A DNA stretch of 64,000 bases from Sipunculus nudus (GCA_026874595.1 CM049308.1:48369327-48433326); one strand, 5' to 3'; positions 35,601 through 43,632 are shown, numbered from the stretch's first letter. The notes: generated from the letters alone by a model not told the origin. Translations and numbers: made by a program.

Positions 35601-38600
35601 CATGTGAGCTTTATGTGAGACAACAAAGTGCATGTGAGCTTTATGTGAGACAACAAAGTACATGTGAGCTTTATGTGAGACAACAAAGTGCATGTGAGCT
35701 TTATGGGAGACAACAAAGTGCATGAGCTTTATGTGAGACAACAAACTACATGAGCTTTATGTGAGACAACAAAGTGCATGTTAGTTGCATGTGAGACAAA
35801 AGAAACATACAAGCTGCATGTGAGACATAAAAGTAAATATTATGTTGTGGACAACTATTTTGGCTATCTTTATGATGGTATTTGAATATGAGTACAGAAT
35901 GTACTTATGAGTCCTTTACTGAGTACTTTAATGAGATTCAATGTGATAAATAGAGGTTTATATACAACATGACAATATGAAAGCACAAACCGCAAGTGGC
36001 CGGAAGTACTTTTCTATGTGCTCCTGTGACCCCAGGTTAGTGACAGCACCCCCATACAACCAGCCCATCACCCCCATCTGAAGAGGAAACACTCATACTT
36101 AATAAACATTAATACATAAATTACATAAACAATATTGTCAGAGTATGCAAAGGAAGAGATAGATACAGGCTTACATATTATACCTACAGCCATTAGACAA
36201 TGAATGTGAATGAATGAATGTGGTTGAATGTGAATATCTTAACAGGAAACTGGGTAATAATCTTAATGAATTTCTGAAAGCTGACACTCAGTGGATCATA
36301 TATAAATCAAGACCAGAAACAGACTGAATGAAAAGTCTGTCTACCAACTTTATTCAAATTATTTCAAATAAAATGAAGTAATTTATGCATAAGATTAAAA
36401 AAAACTAAAAATGTTACCTTGACACCAACAGACAGGTCAGTGGTAGAAACAATCTCTCCTATGGCTAGGCTCCTATTGATGAAGTTCTTCTCGTGGGCCT
36501 GGTCACAATGAATAAGTAACATTTATTTATCAAACATACAACCACCAGATCTTCTAACCTTCAAATAAACACCTAATGAAGCCTTCTGATCAGCACCTAA
36601 CAAAGCCTTCTGATCAACACCTAATGAAGCTTTCTGATCAACACCTAATGAAGCCTTCTGATCAAAACCTAATGAAGCCTTCTGATCAAAACCTGATGAA
36701 GCCTTCTGATCAACACCTGATGAAGCCTTCTGATCAATACCTAACGAAGCCTTCTGATTAACACCTGATGAAGCCTTTTGATCAACACCTGATGAAGCCT
36801 TCTGACCTACACCTAATGAAGCCTTCTGATCAGCACCTAATAAGCCTTCTGATCAACACCTAATGAAGCATTCTGATCAACACCTTATGAAGCCTTCTGA
36901 TCAACACCTAATGAAGCCTTCTAATGAACACCTTATGAAGCCTTCTAATCAGCATCTAATGAAGCCTTCTGATCAGCACCTAATGAAGCCTTCTGATCAA
37001 CACCTAATGAAGCCTTCCGATCAAAACCTGATGAAGCCTTCTGATCAACACCCTATGAAGCCTTCTGATCAACACCTAATGAAGCCTTCTGACCTACAAC
37101 TAATGAAGCGTTCGGATCAGCACCTTATGAAGCCTTCTAACTGACACCTGATGAAGCCTTCTGATCAGCACCTAATGAAGCCTTCTGATCAACACCTAAT
37201 GAAGCCTTCTGATCAACACATAATGAAGCCTTCTGATCAGCACCTAATGAAGCCTTCTGAGCAACACTTTATGAAGCCTTCCGATCAACACCTTATGAAG
37301 CCTTCCGATCAACACCTAATGAAGCCTTCTGATCAACACCTAATGAAGCCTTCTAATCAACACCTGATGATCCCTTCTGATCAACACCTAATGAAGCCTT
37401 CTGATCAGCACCTAATGAAGCCTTCCGTCAGCACCTAATGAAGCCTTCTGATCAGCACCTAATGAAGCCTTCTGATCAACACCTGATGAAGCCTTCTGAT
37501 CAACACCTAATGAAGCCTTCTGATCAACACCCTATGAAGCCTTCTGAACAGCGCCTATTGAAGCCTTCTGATCAACACCTAATGAAGCCTTCTGATCAAA
37601 ACCTGATTAAGCCTTCTGATCAACACCTCATGAAGCCTTCTGATCAACACCTGATGAAGCCTTCTGATCAACACCTTATGAAGCCATCTGAGCAACACCT
37701 GATGAAGCCTTCTGATCAACACCTGATGAAGCCTTCTGATCAACACCTAATGAAGCCTTCTGATCAACACCTAATGAAGCCTTCTAATGAACACCTTATG
37801 AAGCCTTCTAATCAGCATCTAATGAAGCCTTCTGATCAGCACCTAATGAAGCCTTCTGATCAACACCCTATGAAGCCTTCTTATCAGCACCTAATGAAGC
37901 CTCCTGATCAACACCTAATGAAGCCTTCTAATGAACACCTTATTAAGCCTTCTAATCAGCATCTAATGAAGCCTTCTGATCAACACCTAATGAAGCCTTC
38001 TAATGAACACCTTATGTCAGAATGTAAAACATTGTGAACTGTCAAGACTAAGACTACTGAGGCATGACTGAATAGGTGTAACAGACCAGCCTCACAGTAT
38101 CAAAATCAGACAAACTACACAGCATCCATATCTGGCAAACTACACAGTATCAACATCAGACAATCTACACAGTATCTGCATCATACAAACTAGACAGTAT
38201 CAACATCAGACAAACTACAGTATCAGCATCAGACAAACTACACCACATCAAAATCAGACAAACTATAAAGTATCAACATCAGACAAACTACACAGCACCA
38301 TCATCAGACAAACTGCACCGTATCATCATCAGACCAACTATACAGTATCACCATCAGACAAACTACACAGTATCATCATCAGACAAACTACACAGCACTA
38401 TCATCTTTCCACAAACTACACATTATCAGCACTAGACAAACTAGACAGTATCATCATCAGACAAACTGCACAGCATCATCATCAGACAAATTACAGTATC
38501 AACATGAGACAAACTGCAAAGTATCATTATCAGACGAACTACATAGTATCCAAATCAGACAATCTGCACAGCTTCATCATCAGAAAAACTACAGTATCAT

Positions 38601-41547
38601 TATAAGACAACTGTAGTGTCATTATCAGACAAAGAACACAGTATCAACATCAGAAAAACTAGACAGTATCAGCAACAGACAAACTGTACATCATCATCAT
38701 CAGACAAACTACAGTATCAAAATCAGGCAAACTACACAGTATCAGCAACAGACAAACTAGACAGTATCAGAATCAGTCAATCTACACGGTATCAGAATCA
38801 GACAAACTATACAGTATCATCATCAATCAAACTAGACAGTATCATCATCAGACAAACTACACATTATCATTATTAGACAAACTAGACAGTAACCGCATTA
38901 GACAAACTAGACAGTATCAGGATCAGACAAACAAGACAGTATCAACATCAGTCAATCTACACAGTATCAGCATCAGACAAACTAGACAGTATCAGCATCA
39001 GACAAACTAGACAGTATCAGCATCAGACAAATTAGACAGTATCAGCAACAGACTAACTGTACAACATCATCATCAGACAAACTACAGTATCAAAATCAGG
39101 CAAACTACACAGTATCAGCAACAGACAAACTAGACAGTATCAGCATCAGTCAATCTACACAGTATCAGAATCTGACAAACTAGAGAGTATCAGCATCAGA
39201 CAAACCACACAGTATCAGCATCAGACAAACTAGACAGTATCAGCATTAAACATAATCAGTCACTCACCTCCATACTGAACTGTTGCTGGATCTCAGGTGT
39301 AGTGAAGAGCGCTATGGCTCTGCGGTAAGTAATCTCTCTGTATTCATCTAAAGGCAGGTCAAACCTAGATGAGTAGATATGATAGAGTCTGACTCAGGTA
39401 TCAGATGATCCTTATTTATACACTGTAACATGCTGATATTTAAAATACATTGAAACAGATTTTAATATATGACATCATGTTCGTGCCAGGTTCAAATGTA
39501 TATGACACAAATACTTCTAACTATATTTTCAACACAAGTTTGTGAACTCAGACCAACAAATCAAGATTAAATGCTAAAACACATTATTTATTTATTTATT
39601 GACAGGGATGTCATCCATATTGTTTTTTCCTGTATCCTTCGTATCTTGTAAATTTACATTTTGGGATGAAATAAGATTCAAATATTTGTATGACATTCAT
39701 TTTTTTATGTTGTGACCTGAAATTATCATGTCAGATCAGTGTCCTGATGAGTAGATCCCAATAGTACCACACAATTATTAATTAACAGTGTATGATATAT
39801 ATGATACTGGTAAATAAAAATATTATGTATACCCTTTTATCAATAACAAAATTTCAGCCAGTGTGGGGGGAAGTGAATGATGAGTCATTTGACAAGTGAC
39901 CAAATTCCAGGAGACAGAACACCTTTGTTCCCTAACACTCTTCATAAAAGTATAATCTTCAGCACACCAGCTACAGGTACAGAAACATTTAATTAAAAGT
40001 ATTTACATATAAGTCACAAATTAGCCAGGAACTTGTTATATTGTTCCCTTGGTTTGTGTGTTAACAAATTTATGGTAACAGTTGTACACAAATTTCTTAT
40101 GGACTGTTGAGGAGGGTTAAGATAACACGAAAGTATTAATCCATTAAAATTTGGAGGTACCTGGATCACAATAGTACATTTTTAATGCGAATGATTTAAT
40201 ATACCATTTTGACACAGGGTGATATTTTTGTATCTCAGCGAAGGACTGAGGAATTCATTGGTAAAATAGGGGCTGCATTGTTCCAGTGCACCTATGACCC
40301 CATATAAGTCAAGTAGGATACTTTTAAGAACACAGACTGGATTAGCACAGGCTGTCAGTGTCAAGCACACCACTGCAAACAAAAATAAGGACTTGACATA
40401 TTAAAAAATAGGACAAAAGTAGGAAATCAGAAGGAAAAAGTATGACAAAAGTAGGACTGTACCTGCAGATTTGGGATCACATGCATGCCAAACATGTAAT
40501 CTTATGAAATGTAGATTCCACCTACCACTTTGCCTATGCTCCGCTGTAGACAATGAAGAAGTGAAGTCGGCATATTATATAATAAGAATAGCCAAACATG
40601 GTGCTATAGTAAGGCAATATTTCATTTATAATAACACTAGGACAATTACATATTAATTAAAAGCATTTTGACACTGCATGTAAAAATGAAAGCAAAATTA
40701 AGGAAAAAGTTTGAATTTTACAGAAAAAGAAGAAAAATAGGATCACTTGATAGACCCAGTTGTGGCTCTGTTGTAAACATAATGATACAATGAGCGGGGT
40801 CTCATGTAGTTGTGTGACTATGTACACACATCTAGCTTTATAGTTATTTACTTCATTTTAATTAACAATATGATGAAAAACTAATTTCCAACTCATTTAA
40901 TGGATTTTCAATCTTCACATGCTTCATTATTTTAAGTACTAGGAGACATACGTGGGTTTTTTGTGCCGTTATTTTTTTTACAACGGAGTACTGGTAGGGA
41001 ATTACTTAGGAAAGTGAATACATAAAAACAGTTTGGTTTATTTTATTTTAAAATTATTTAAATAAAGAAATAACAGTATTAAAACTATTTAAAATTAAAG
41101 TAATTTGAAGTAAATATTAAACGTTTATATATATACTGCTACTGTTATCACAATATATAAATTTCTGTTTCTGTAGGTATAATTTTTTTAGTTAAATTAT
41201 ACGCCAAATCATCAAAGGACCGCTAACATGTGTCTCTATCCTTGATGTATCTGACAACATTCAAGTCCCTGACTCAGTTACTGTTCAAAGTCTTTCTCAC
41301 ACGGCCTTGGATATTGGATTGTGCCACTGGGTCGCCGACCCGATTGCAAGGACATTGCTGACACTGTTGTTGACTGGATGGTGTGTTTCGTTCTTACGAA
41401 TAAAGTTTGGTGTACTGTAATTACATACCTCATTTTGAACATTGGGTTACGGTCAATTTCTGCCCGCATACCCTGCTTGAGGTCTGAGTATTCTCCATCT
41501 AAATAGCGCGCAAGTGTTGTCATCATCTGCTTCTTAGAGGCTGCCAT
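8530..41547 (-). CDS. ACOX: Acyl-CoA oxidase gene, exons 1-11 (3' end outside window)
   Basis: Eleven exons join with matched phases into 346 complete codons of an acyl-CoA oxidase, the FAD enzyme that starts peroxisomal beta-oxidation by converting acyl-CoA to trans-2-enoyl-CoA and passing electrons to oxygen to make hydrogen peroxide. Recognisable family blocks: [11 protein letters not shown] (residues 136-146, flavin/substrate pocket), [15 protein letters not shown] (middle beta domain), GLNGVDNG (228-235), IPRENLLN, and RRQFGP (309-314). The layout resembles the ACOX3/plant ACX2-ACX3 type more than short acyl-CoA dehydrogenases. The catalytic glutamate region and any C-terminal PTS1 peroxisomal signal are not in the window. 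Family members are usually 650-700 residues, so about half is present. No frameshift or stop breaks any exon. The introns are exceptionally rich in minisatellites. The exact subtype is not settled. Confidence 0.93.
8647..10153 (-). other. ACOX intron 10
   Basis: About 1.5 kb. An exon-like segment (minus strand, about 9505-9605) begins after a good acceptor, ttacgcag, and reads [20 protein letters not shown] before reaching a stop. It does not fit between exons 10 and 11, which already join perfectly, so I do not call it a gene. The rest shows nothing recognisable. Confidence 0.6.
10154..10188 (-). CDS. ACOX: ACOX exon 10
   Basis: A 35-bp micro-exon between tgttttag and gtactt. It encodes [11 protein letters not shown] plus two bases of Ser308. 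The segment matches the helix preceding RRQFG in the family (xGLxIAxxYSxxRRQFG). Phase agrees on both sides. Confidence 0.9.
10189..10889 (-). other. ACOX intron 9
   Basis: About 700 bp. It contains loosely repeated phrases such as 'ctgttttcaat' and 'tgtattgaa' at about 10500-10680, a weak degenerate repeat. Nothing coding seen. Confidence 0.6.
10890..11022 (-). CDS. ACOX: ACOX exon 9
   Basis: 133 bp between tgtggtag and gtcaga. Its first base completes Lys252, then [13 protein letters not shown] and [18 protein letters not shown] follow, matching the family pattern xxADVxxDGxY...LxxGRxxxxxxA. It ends in phase 0. Confidence 0.94.
11500..12640. repeat. Degenerate ~312-bp repeats, each with a long poly-G tract
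   Basis: Runs of G occur at 11577-11591, 11889-11907 and 12600-12617. The first two are 312 bp apart and are followed by alignable text (an 'agttac' word, 'catatacatacaggatgtgaa', then 'cttacag'). The third is ~711 bp on and more diverged. AT-rich, noncoding. Confidence 0.7.
12884..13440. repeat. Fragments of the GCTCAGCTG-ended repeat family
   Basis: Begins with the family head (aacccatgggtca, then gcgctcagctta) and includes the conserved phrase 'gatattaggcagtcctgaagt' seen also near 18960 and, reversed, near 60680. It ends at a G-rich stretch (13283-13310). Confidence 0.6.
13461..13720. repeat. 180-bp tandem array, detached unit
   Basis: Opens with a poly-C run (13461-13477). The phrase around 13599 ('aggtcaactgggac') belongs to the 180-bp array that resumes at 14653. 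The intervening 302-bp-repeat block appears to have been inserted between them. Confidence 0.65.
13721..14652. repeat. Inserted block of ~302-bp repeats
   Basis: Nearly three units. The phrase 'ccacacaatg.ttcctgagatata' recurs with 302-bp spacing at about 13757, 14061 and 14363, along with 'caaggtcacccatctt'. The block closes with a GGACGGACAGA-type tail and 'gagctgagagctaaaaac', like the 3' ends of the neighbouring repeat family. Confidence 0.75.
14653..15870. repeat. 180-bp tandem array
   Basis: Six full units, marked by 'aggtcaac' at 14748, 14930, 15110, 15290, 15470 and 15651 (spacing 180-182). Each carries 'ctgcccacacacc' and 'atctgcaggcattg'. The array ends in a purine-rich 'gacggaaggaca' tail near 15775-15830 and 'ggccactttgtggc'. 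Confidence 0.9.
15980..16617. repeat. Fragment of GCTCAGCTG-ended family with ~340-bp unit text
   Basis: Head motif at 15983 (gactcttgggccatgatgctcagccgact), followed by phrases shared with the ~340-bp tandem units ('agccc.atagctt', 'aagattctaggtc'). It is interrupted at about 16617 by the next element inside 'ggttatga'. Confidence 0.7.
16618..19258. mobile_element. 2.6-kb non-autonomous element, copy 1
   Basis: Starts with the head gggacctatgggtcacgacg followed by CTCAGCTG and ends with AGTCAGCTGAGC, so the termini are short inverted repeats. It is nearly identical, in reverse orientation, to 60406-63030. It interrupts a ~340-bp repeat unit ('ggttatga|...'). Short frames are present but none looks like a transposase. 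A (GACG)n run at 19152-19205 precedes the 3' end. Confidence 0.85.
19148..19205. repeat. (GGAC/GACG)n microsatellite
   Basis: Tandem 'ggacgga' tetranucleotide run, a typical tail component of this repeat family. The reverse complement is at 60464-60502. Confidence 0.9.
19259..20375. repeat. ~340-bp tandem repeat units
   Basis: Units begin near 'acaggtggcaccaccagtctgcag' and include 'agatacttgag', 'agccccatagct' and 'gtgccctgttaac'. At least two units (from about 19280 and 19615) are seen, closed by a 'gtcagctgagctaaaaaa' end at about 19947. A GC-rich stretch at 20105-20300 with 'ccgccgccaccaccgccg' is unlike its surroundings. Confidence 0.8.
20376..22232. mobile_element. GCTCAGCTGACT-ended composite repeat element
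   Basis: Begins 'aagtgacccatgggtcatga' then CGCTCAGCTGACT, and ends AGTCAGCTGAGC at about 22225, giving 12-bp terminal inverted repeats. The interior consists of ~340-bp units (from about 20565, 21225, 21560 and 21895) ending in a GACGGACAGACGACGG tail. Noncoding. Confidence 0.8.
22240..22990. repeat. ~276-bp repeats with GGTGGCGCCACC palindromes
   Basis: Perfect or near-perfect copies of the 12-bp palindrome GGTGGCGCCACC occur at about 22245, 22393, 22524, 22669 and 22797. Alternate copies are followed by the same text ('catatctcgggaaccgttt' or 'ttaaaatcactcatat'), so the true unit is ~276 bp with two palindromes. Confidence 0.8.
22997..23606 (-). mobile_element. Probable solo LTR (610 bp)
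   Basis: On the minus strand the block runs from TGTTATAGG to GTGTTTCA (TG...CA), is GC-richer than its flanks, and holds a TATA-like CATATAAAGGGG near 23315. It interrupts the surrounding repeat family cleanly: family text resumes at 'aataaaaaattgagg'. Flanks taata and caata match at four of five bases, so the target duplication is weak. No internal retroelement genes are attached. Confidence 0.5.
23607..24310. repeat. 3' fragments of the GCTCAGCTGACT-ended family
   Basis: Shares 'ttgaggtttttccttaat', 'ggtaggagattttg' and an AGTCAGCTGAGC end (about 23820) with 16618-19258, then a second diverged fragment with a 'gacagacagcatgaaggaca' type tail near 24240. Confidence 0.75.
24483..24555 (-). 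CDS. ACOX: ACOX exon 8
   Basis: 73 bp between tcttacag and gtaagt. It starts in phase 1, completing Gly228, and encodes [20 protein letters not shown] then LLN. The GLNGVDNG block is a hallmark of acyl-CoA oxidases and lines the FAD site. It ends with two bases of Lys252. Confidence 0.95.
24556..24880 (-). other. ACOX intron 7, part before the satellite
   Basis: Unique AT-rich sequence between the exon 8 acceptor and the 77-bp array. Nothing else seen. Confidence 0.6.
24881..29856. repeat. 77-bp satellite array, about 64 copies
   Basis: Nearly 5 kb of head-to-tail 77-bp units of the type 'ctcatgtacaagatcagacc' ... 'tagtcttgttatgataaaca' ... 'atgtggatatgtttagg'. Most units match at more than 90 percent. 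A variant carrying 'tctggtcaaatag' recurs at about 26839, 27301 and 27763 (exactly six units apart each time) and again at 28840 (fourteen units, minus one base). This is higher-order structure. In the last three it is followed by an 'agggaaaagctc', 'accaattctctagcc' variant. The array lies wholly within ACOX intron 7. Confidence 0.97.
29857..30282 (-). other. ACOX intron 7, donor side
   Basis: About 425 bp of unique AT-rich DNA between the exon 7 donor and the satellite. Nothing recognised. Confidence 0.6.
30283..30366 (-). CDS. ACOX: ACOX exon 7
   Basis: 84 bp between attcttcag and gtgggt. It completes Gly200, then encodes [20 protein letters not shown] and HDMGLKE, matching the xHxFIVxxRD...GxxIxDxGxKxG block of acyl-CoA oxidases. 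Ends in phase 1. Confidence 0.95.
30367..30772 (-). other. ACOX intron 6
   Basis: 406 bp, unique, AT-rich, with no repeats seen. Confidence 0.7.
30773..30887 (-). CDS. ACOX: ACOX exon 6
   Basis: 115 bp between caaatgcag and gtgctg. Encodes [20 protein letters not shown] then [18 protein letters not shown] plus one base. This is the middle beta-domain strand pair of acyl-CoA oxidases (FVIHTPTxxAxKxxIGN). It starts in phase 0, directly after exon 5's CAG. Confidence 0.96.
30888..31044 (-). other. ACOX intron 5, acceptor side
   Basis: Short AT-rich intronic flank before the pogo/Tigger-like remnant. Confidence 0.5.
31045..31617 (+). pseudogene. Possible Tigger/pogo transposon remnant
   Basis: 31045 onward (cagtagagcgtctttaatct) resembles a Tigger-type terminal repeat. 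After internal loss, a short frame (about 31387-31617) reads [20 protein letters not shown] and then an acidic tail, in the style of the C-terminal end of pogo-family transposases. No DDE core and no right-hand terminal repeat were found. If real, it is a deeply deleted relic in ACOX intron 5. Confidence 0.35.
31618..31890. other. Intron 5 spacer
   Basis: Nothing recognised. Its last two bases (ta) are the left target duplication of the next element. Confidence 0.5.
31891..33286. mobile_element. 1.4-kb TIR DNA transposon, non-autonomous, TA target site
   Basis: Perfect 25-bp terminal inverted repeats (31891-31915 and 33262-33286, starting CCGTAAAATCTCCACTTAAA) are flanked by TA on both sides. 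Subterminal copies of 'taaaaccgca' are clustered at the left end and repeated near the right end. No transposase frame is present. The TA duplication suggests mobilisation by a Tc1/mariner/pogo-type enzyme, which is an inference. It lies within ACOX intron 5. Confidence 0.9.
33287..33906. other. Intron 5 spacer before the 42-bp array
   Basis: About 620 bp, AT-rich, no feature recognised. Confidence 0.5.
33907..35133. repeat. 42-bp minisatellite copied from exon 5 and its 5' splice site
   Basis: About 29 units of 42 bp (a few shortened by 2-6 bp). On the minus strand each unit reads CAACCCCCAGACACAG followed by GTAGGCAGGCAATATCTCAA, the same order as the end of exon 5 (CAACCCTCAGACACAG) and the start of its intron (GTAGGTAGGCAATATCTCAA). 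Most units keep CAG|GTAGGC or a close donor; some have lost it (for example CAG|GAAGGC). Since 42 bp is 14 codons, long open frames run through the array on both strands: 227 codons on the minus strand, beginning within exon 5. Confidence 0.96.
35134..35232 (-). CDS. ACOX: ACOX exon 5
   Basis: 99 bp, phase 0 at both ends, between tttgtag and gtaggt. Encodes [18 protein letters not shown], then [15 protein letters not shown]. The [11 protein letters not shown] motif contacts the flavin and substrate in the family. The end of this exon with its donor seeded the 42-bp array. A second donor 42 bp downstream (gt at 35091-35090) would extend it by 14 codons without a stop or phase change. Confidence 0.97.
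35233..35505 (-). other. ACOX intron 4, acceptor side
   Basis: About 270 bp of unique AT-rich sequence. Confidence 0.5.
35506..35832. repeat. 30-bp minisatellite, about 10 copies
   Basis: Units of 'caacaaagta', 'catgtgagctttatgtgaga' repeat head to tail, most perfect between 35565 and 35720 and degenerate at both ends. 30 bp is ten codons, so spurious 68-80 codon frames appear on the minus strand. It lies in ACOX intron 4, about 160 bp from the exon 4 donor. Confidence 0.95.
35991..36077 (-). CDS. ACOX: ACOX exon 4
   Basis: 87 bp between cctcttcag and gtttgt. Encodes [20 protein letters not shown] then IEKYFRPLA, the family helix with G(A)xxxxGTxxHxxKY. Phase 0 at both ends. Confidence 0.93.
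36078..36417 (-). other. ACOX intron 3
   Basis: 340 bp without minisatellite; nothing recognised. Confidence 0.7.
36418..36498 (-). CDS. ACOX: ACOX exon 3
   Basis: 81 bp between gtgaccag and gtaaca. Encodes [20 protein letters not shown] then DLSVGVK. Phase 0 at both ends. The D-S-V-x-V-K pattern matches the N-terminal alpha domain of acyl-CoA oxidases. Confidence 0.93.
36568..38025. repeat. 24-bp minisatellite, about 60 copies
   Basis: Units of 'tctgatcaacacctaatgaa' plus 'gcct'. Each unit is eight codons (MKPSDQHL on the plus strand), which produces several long but spurious frames (for example 37438-38037). Variants (agc for aac, aatgaac for gatcaac) are shuffled among units, consistent with unequal exchange. 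Confidence 0.97.
38085..39255. repeat. 25-bp minisatellite, about 47 degenerate copies
   Basis: Units of 'cagtatcagcatcagacaaa' plus 'ctaga', with 23-bp variants lacking two bases. More diverged than the 24-bp array. It starts within about 12 bp of the exon 2 donor. Confidence 0.93.
39268..39364 (-). CDS. ACOX: ACOX exon 2
   Basis: 97 bp between catctag and gtgagt. The first base completes Arg40; it then encodes [20 protein letters not shown] and [12 protein letters not shown]. Ends in phase 0. Confidence 0.92.
39365..41428 (-). other. ACOX intron 1
   Basis: About 2.06 kb, strongly AT-rich. Several short frames (for example about 40182-40382 and 40471-40656) show no domain. No tandem array, unlike introns 2, 4, 5, 7 and 11. 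Confidence 0.7.
41429..41547 (-). CDS. ACOX: ACOX exon 1 (start codon)
   Basis: 119 coding bases ending ATGAG|gtatgt in phase 2. The chosen start at 41547 has a strong context (gtcaagATGGCA). An in-frame ATG 18 bp upstream (41565) has a poorer one. Encodes [20 protein letters not shown], then ...[14 protein letters not shown], typical of the acyl-CoA oxidase N-terminus. No cleavable signal peptide is visible. Confidence 0.9.
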
Positions 41548-41884
41548 CTTGACGATCAGATGCACGTGATATCTCAGGATGTAAACAAAAGTTAGGTAAC
41601 TCGCGAAACCACAAATGTACTGGAGGCGACATCTATTGAGTATTATGTAAACAACACATCTAGCTCCACCAGAGGTCAGATTGGAGCTCCCATAGAACCG
41701 TTCGTCTCATCTTATCTAGTCCGGGAGCAAAGTTTGCAAAAGTGCTCTAAAAATGGCGTTTATTGTCCCTAAAAGTACTACAAATTCCAAGGTTATATTC
41801 ACAAACTATATAGGCATTAGTATGTTTATTTCATGAGGTCTGCTCGCCGTGCTCGGGATCTCCTCTTGCAATTTTAAGTTTATT
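41548..41884. promoter_or_regulatory. 5' flank of ACOX, likely promoter region
   Basis: Contains the 5' UTR and proximal promoter by position only; I see no clear TATA box. A 27-codon plus-strand frame with a good start context (41753-41836, MAFIVPKSTTN...) begins 206 bp from the ACOX ATG in divergent sense. It may be the first exon of another gene or chance. Confidence 0.4.
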
Positions 41885-43426
41885 GGGTCATTCTACAGAA
41901 AACGACCCAATTCATGAAAATTCATGTCCCTAGTATTCACAGTGCCATAGTACATATATATCATCTGCCATTTTGCTTTCAGGATTTCATTTTACTATCT
42001 TATATTTTCTGCTTAATTTGAGCTTATTTGTTTAGCGAAGCTATACCTAAAATGCTTCAAATCTATACTTAATGGTTCAAAGGTCATGAAAAAGTATCCG
42101 ACCCCAGGCCATAATAAAAAACTAAATATCCTCTTATTTTATTAAAAATCGTATAGGCCTAGGATTTTTTTTCACTCTTCAAGTTTAATAATATCATTCC
42201 TTAAAAACTTTCACAAGTTTATTTACATCCCTCTAATTTTTCCACTTTGATTGCGATTTAATGTGTGTCCTTAGATTTTTTTCAACACCGTTATAAAGAC
42301 GATTTGATCGCCATGACACAATGTTGATTGATTACTCCTTGTTTAAAACCCACTTAAGCTGCAATAACGTCACAGAATGACTCAACAAAACCATTATTAT
42401 CGGTATGTATTTTGTCATTTTACAACATGAAATTTCCATAATTGTGTAAAAATGTCCGTATATTTATTGCTTACCAAAACCGTTACCTATTTTTCTCCAA
42501 AATAATGGAAATATTTCTGCTTTTCTTAGTTTCGGAATATAGCTCACACTGTCAACACATACATATACTGAGTACTAGAAAGGTTGAAGGAGTAATTAAG
42601 TTTCTTTGAATAAATATCATATCTTTTTTTCAACACCATGAATGTCAATGAACAGTGTTGAAAGAAAAAGGTGGCAGGATGGATGTAAGATCTAAATTCT
42701 ACAAACTGACATTGTTATTCAGGAATTTTATAGTTTTATAACGATTACTGTGTTTTGTATTTTTAAATATTAAACTTAAAAATATTATATAAGAAGTCTG
42801 CTTTCTTTTAGTAATAATTTTGCCAATGATTACATTTATTGTAATTCAGCACCGTTATCCTTTTTCAACACCGTTATATTTTGGAAATAGACATAATTTC
42901 AAGAAAAAAATGACTTAAAACATATTAGAAAATGCTTTTATCTTCTGTATTTTTTATTTACCGAGGTAGATTGATATATTTCCTTCTATTTATTGCATTA
43001 TACCTTCTGTGGGTTGCGGTTGTATTTTGTTTCAGGATTTAGACGTAACTCATAAAATTAAAAATATGCATTTTACAGGGTTAAAATATATTTTTATAAT
43101 AAAATACATCATACATGCCTTTCTTATTTTATCTTAATTAATTTTGTGGGACCATGAAATCGGCATGAAGATATCCAGCTCAATCTTTTATTATTATTTC
43201 CAAGCATTGCTTAAAGTCTGTAACGGTGTTGAAATTGATGGTACACATAGAACATTAAATTAGCCAAAACTCTAACTTTTCATTAAATAAAGTGCTCTGC
43301 TGAAATTGATTTCATATAGTTTACATTTTTATTTCCATGTAAGATTCTATCAAATAAATACTATGATAAGTTATTTTCCAGATGTTGTATACCTGCTGAA
43401 ATGGGTCGTTTTTCGTAGAATTACCC
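41885..43426. mobile_element. 1.5-kb TIR DNA element
   Basis: About 29-bp terminal inverted repeats: GGGTCATTCTACAGAAAACG at the left; the right end read on the minus strand is GGGTAATTCTACGAAAAACG. They continue into GACCCA with four mismatches in all. Inside, CAACACCGTTAT or its complement recurs at about 42282, 42862 and 43220. No transposase frame and no clear target duplication were seen. Confidence 0.6.
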
Positions 43427-43527
43427 TCATATCCATCGTCAAAGTGGACTTTTTGGGCGGGATCAGAATTTTAGTTGAAACGATTTTTTAATGTAATAAA
43501 CTCATACTGAATAATTTGCAAGTACAA

Positions 43528-43530
<3 letters not shown>

Positions 43531-43622
<92 letters not shown>

Positions 43623-43632
43623 GAGTGAGATA
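43531..43632. repeat. (TA)n followed by (GA)n microsatellite
   Basis: About 45 bp of alternating TA abut about 55 bp of alternating GA. Confidence 0.98.

Larger units (their letters stand above)
36499..39267 (-). other. ACOX intron 2, nearly all minisatellite
   Basis: Of about 2.77 kb, roughly 2.6 kb is two abutting tandem arrays. Unique sequence remains only next to the donor (~12 bp), at the junction (~60 bp) and next to the acceptor (~70 bp). Confidence 0.9.

Noticed and set aside
35502-35744. 68-80 codon frames with [10 protein letters not shown] or [10 protein letters not shown] repeats
   Set aside because: They are translations of the 30-bp minisatellite in intron 4; two overlapping frames are equally open, as expected from a repeat.
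36576-38037. Frames with (MKPSDQHL)n repeats
   Set aside because: They come from the 24-bp minisatellite inside ACOX intron 2, on the strand opposite the gene, with stops wherever a unit loses a base.
38616-38876. 86-codon plus-strand frame
   Set aside because: It lies in the degenerate 25-bp array and is antisense to the gene.
41753-41836. Possible first exon of a divergent gene (MAFIVPKS...)
   Set aside because: Only 27 codons, no strong donor at a fitting phase, and no following exon recognised, although the start context is good. Kept as a note in the ACOX promoter entry.
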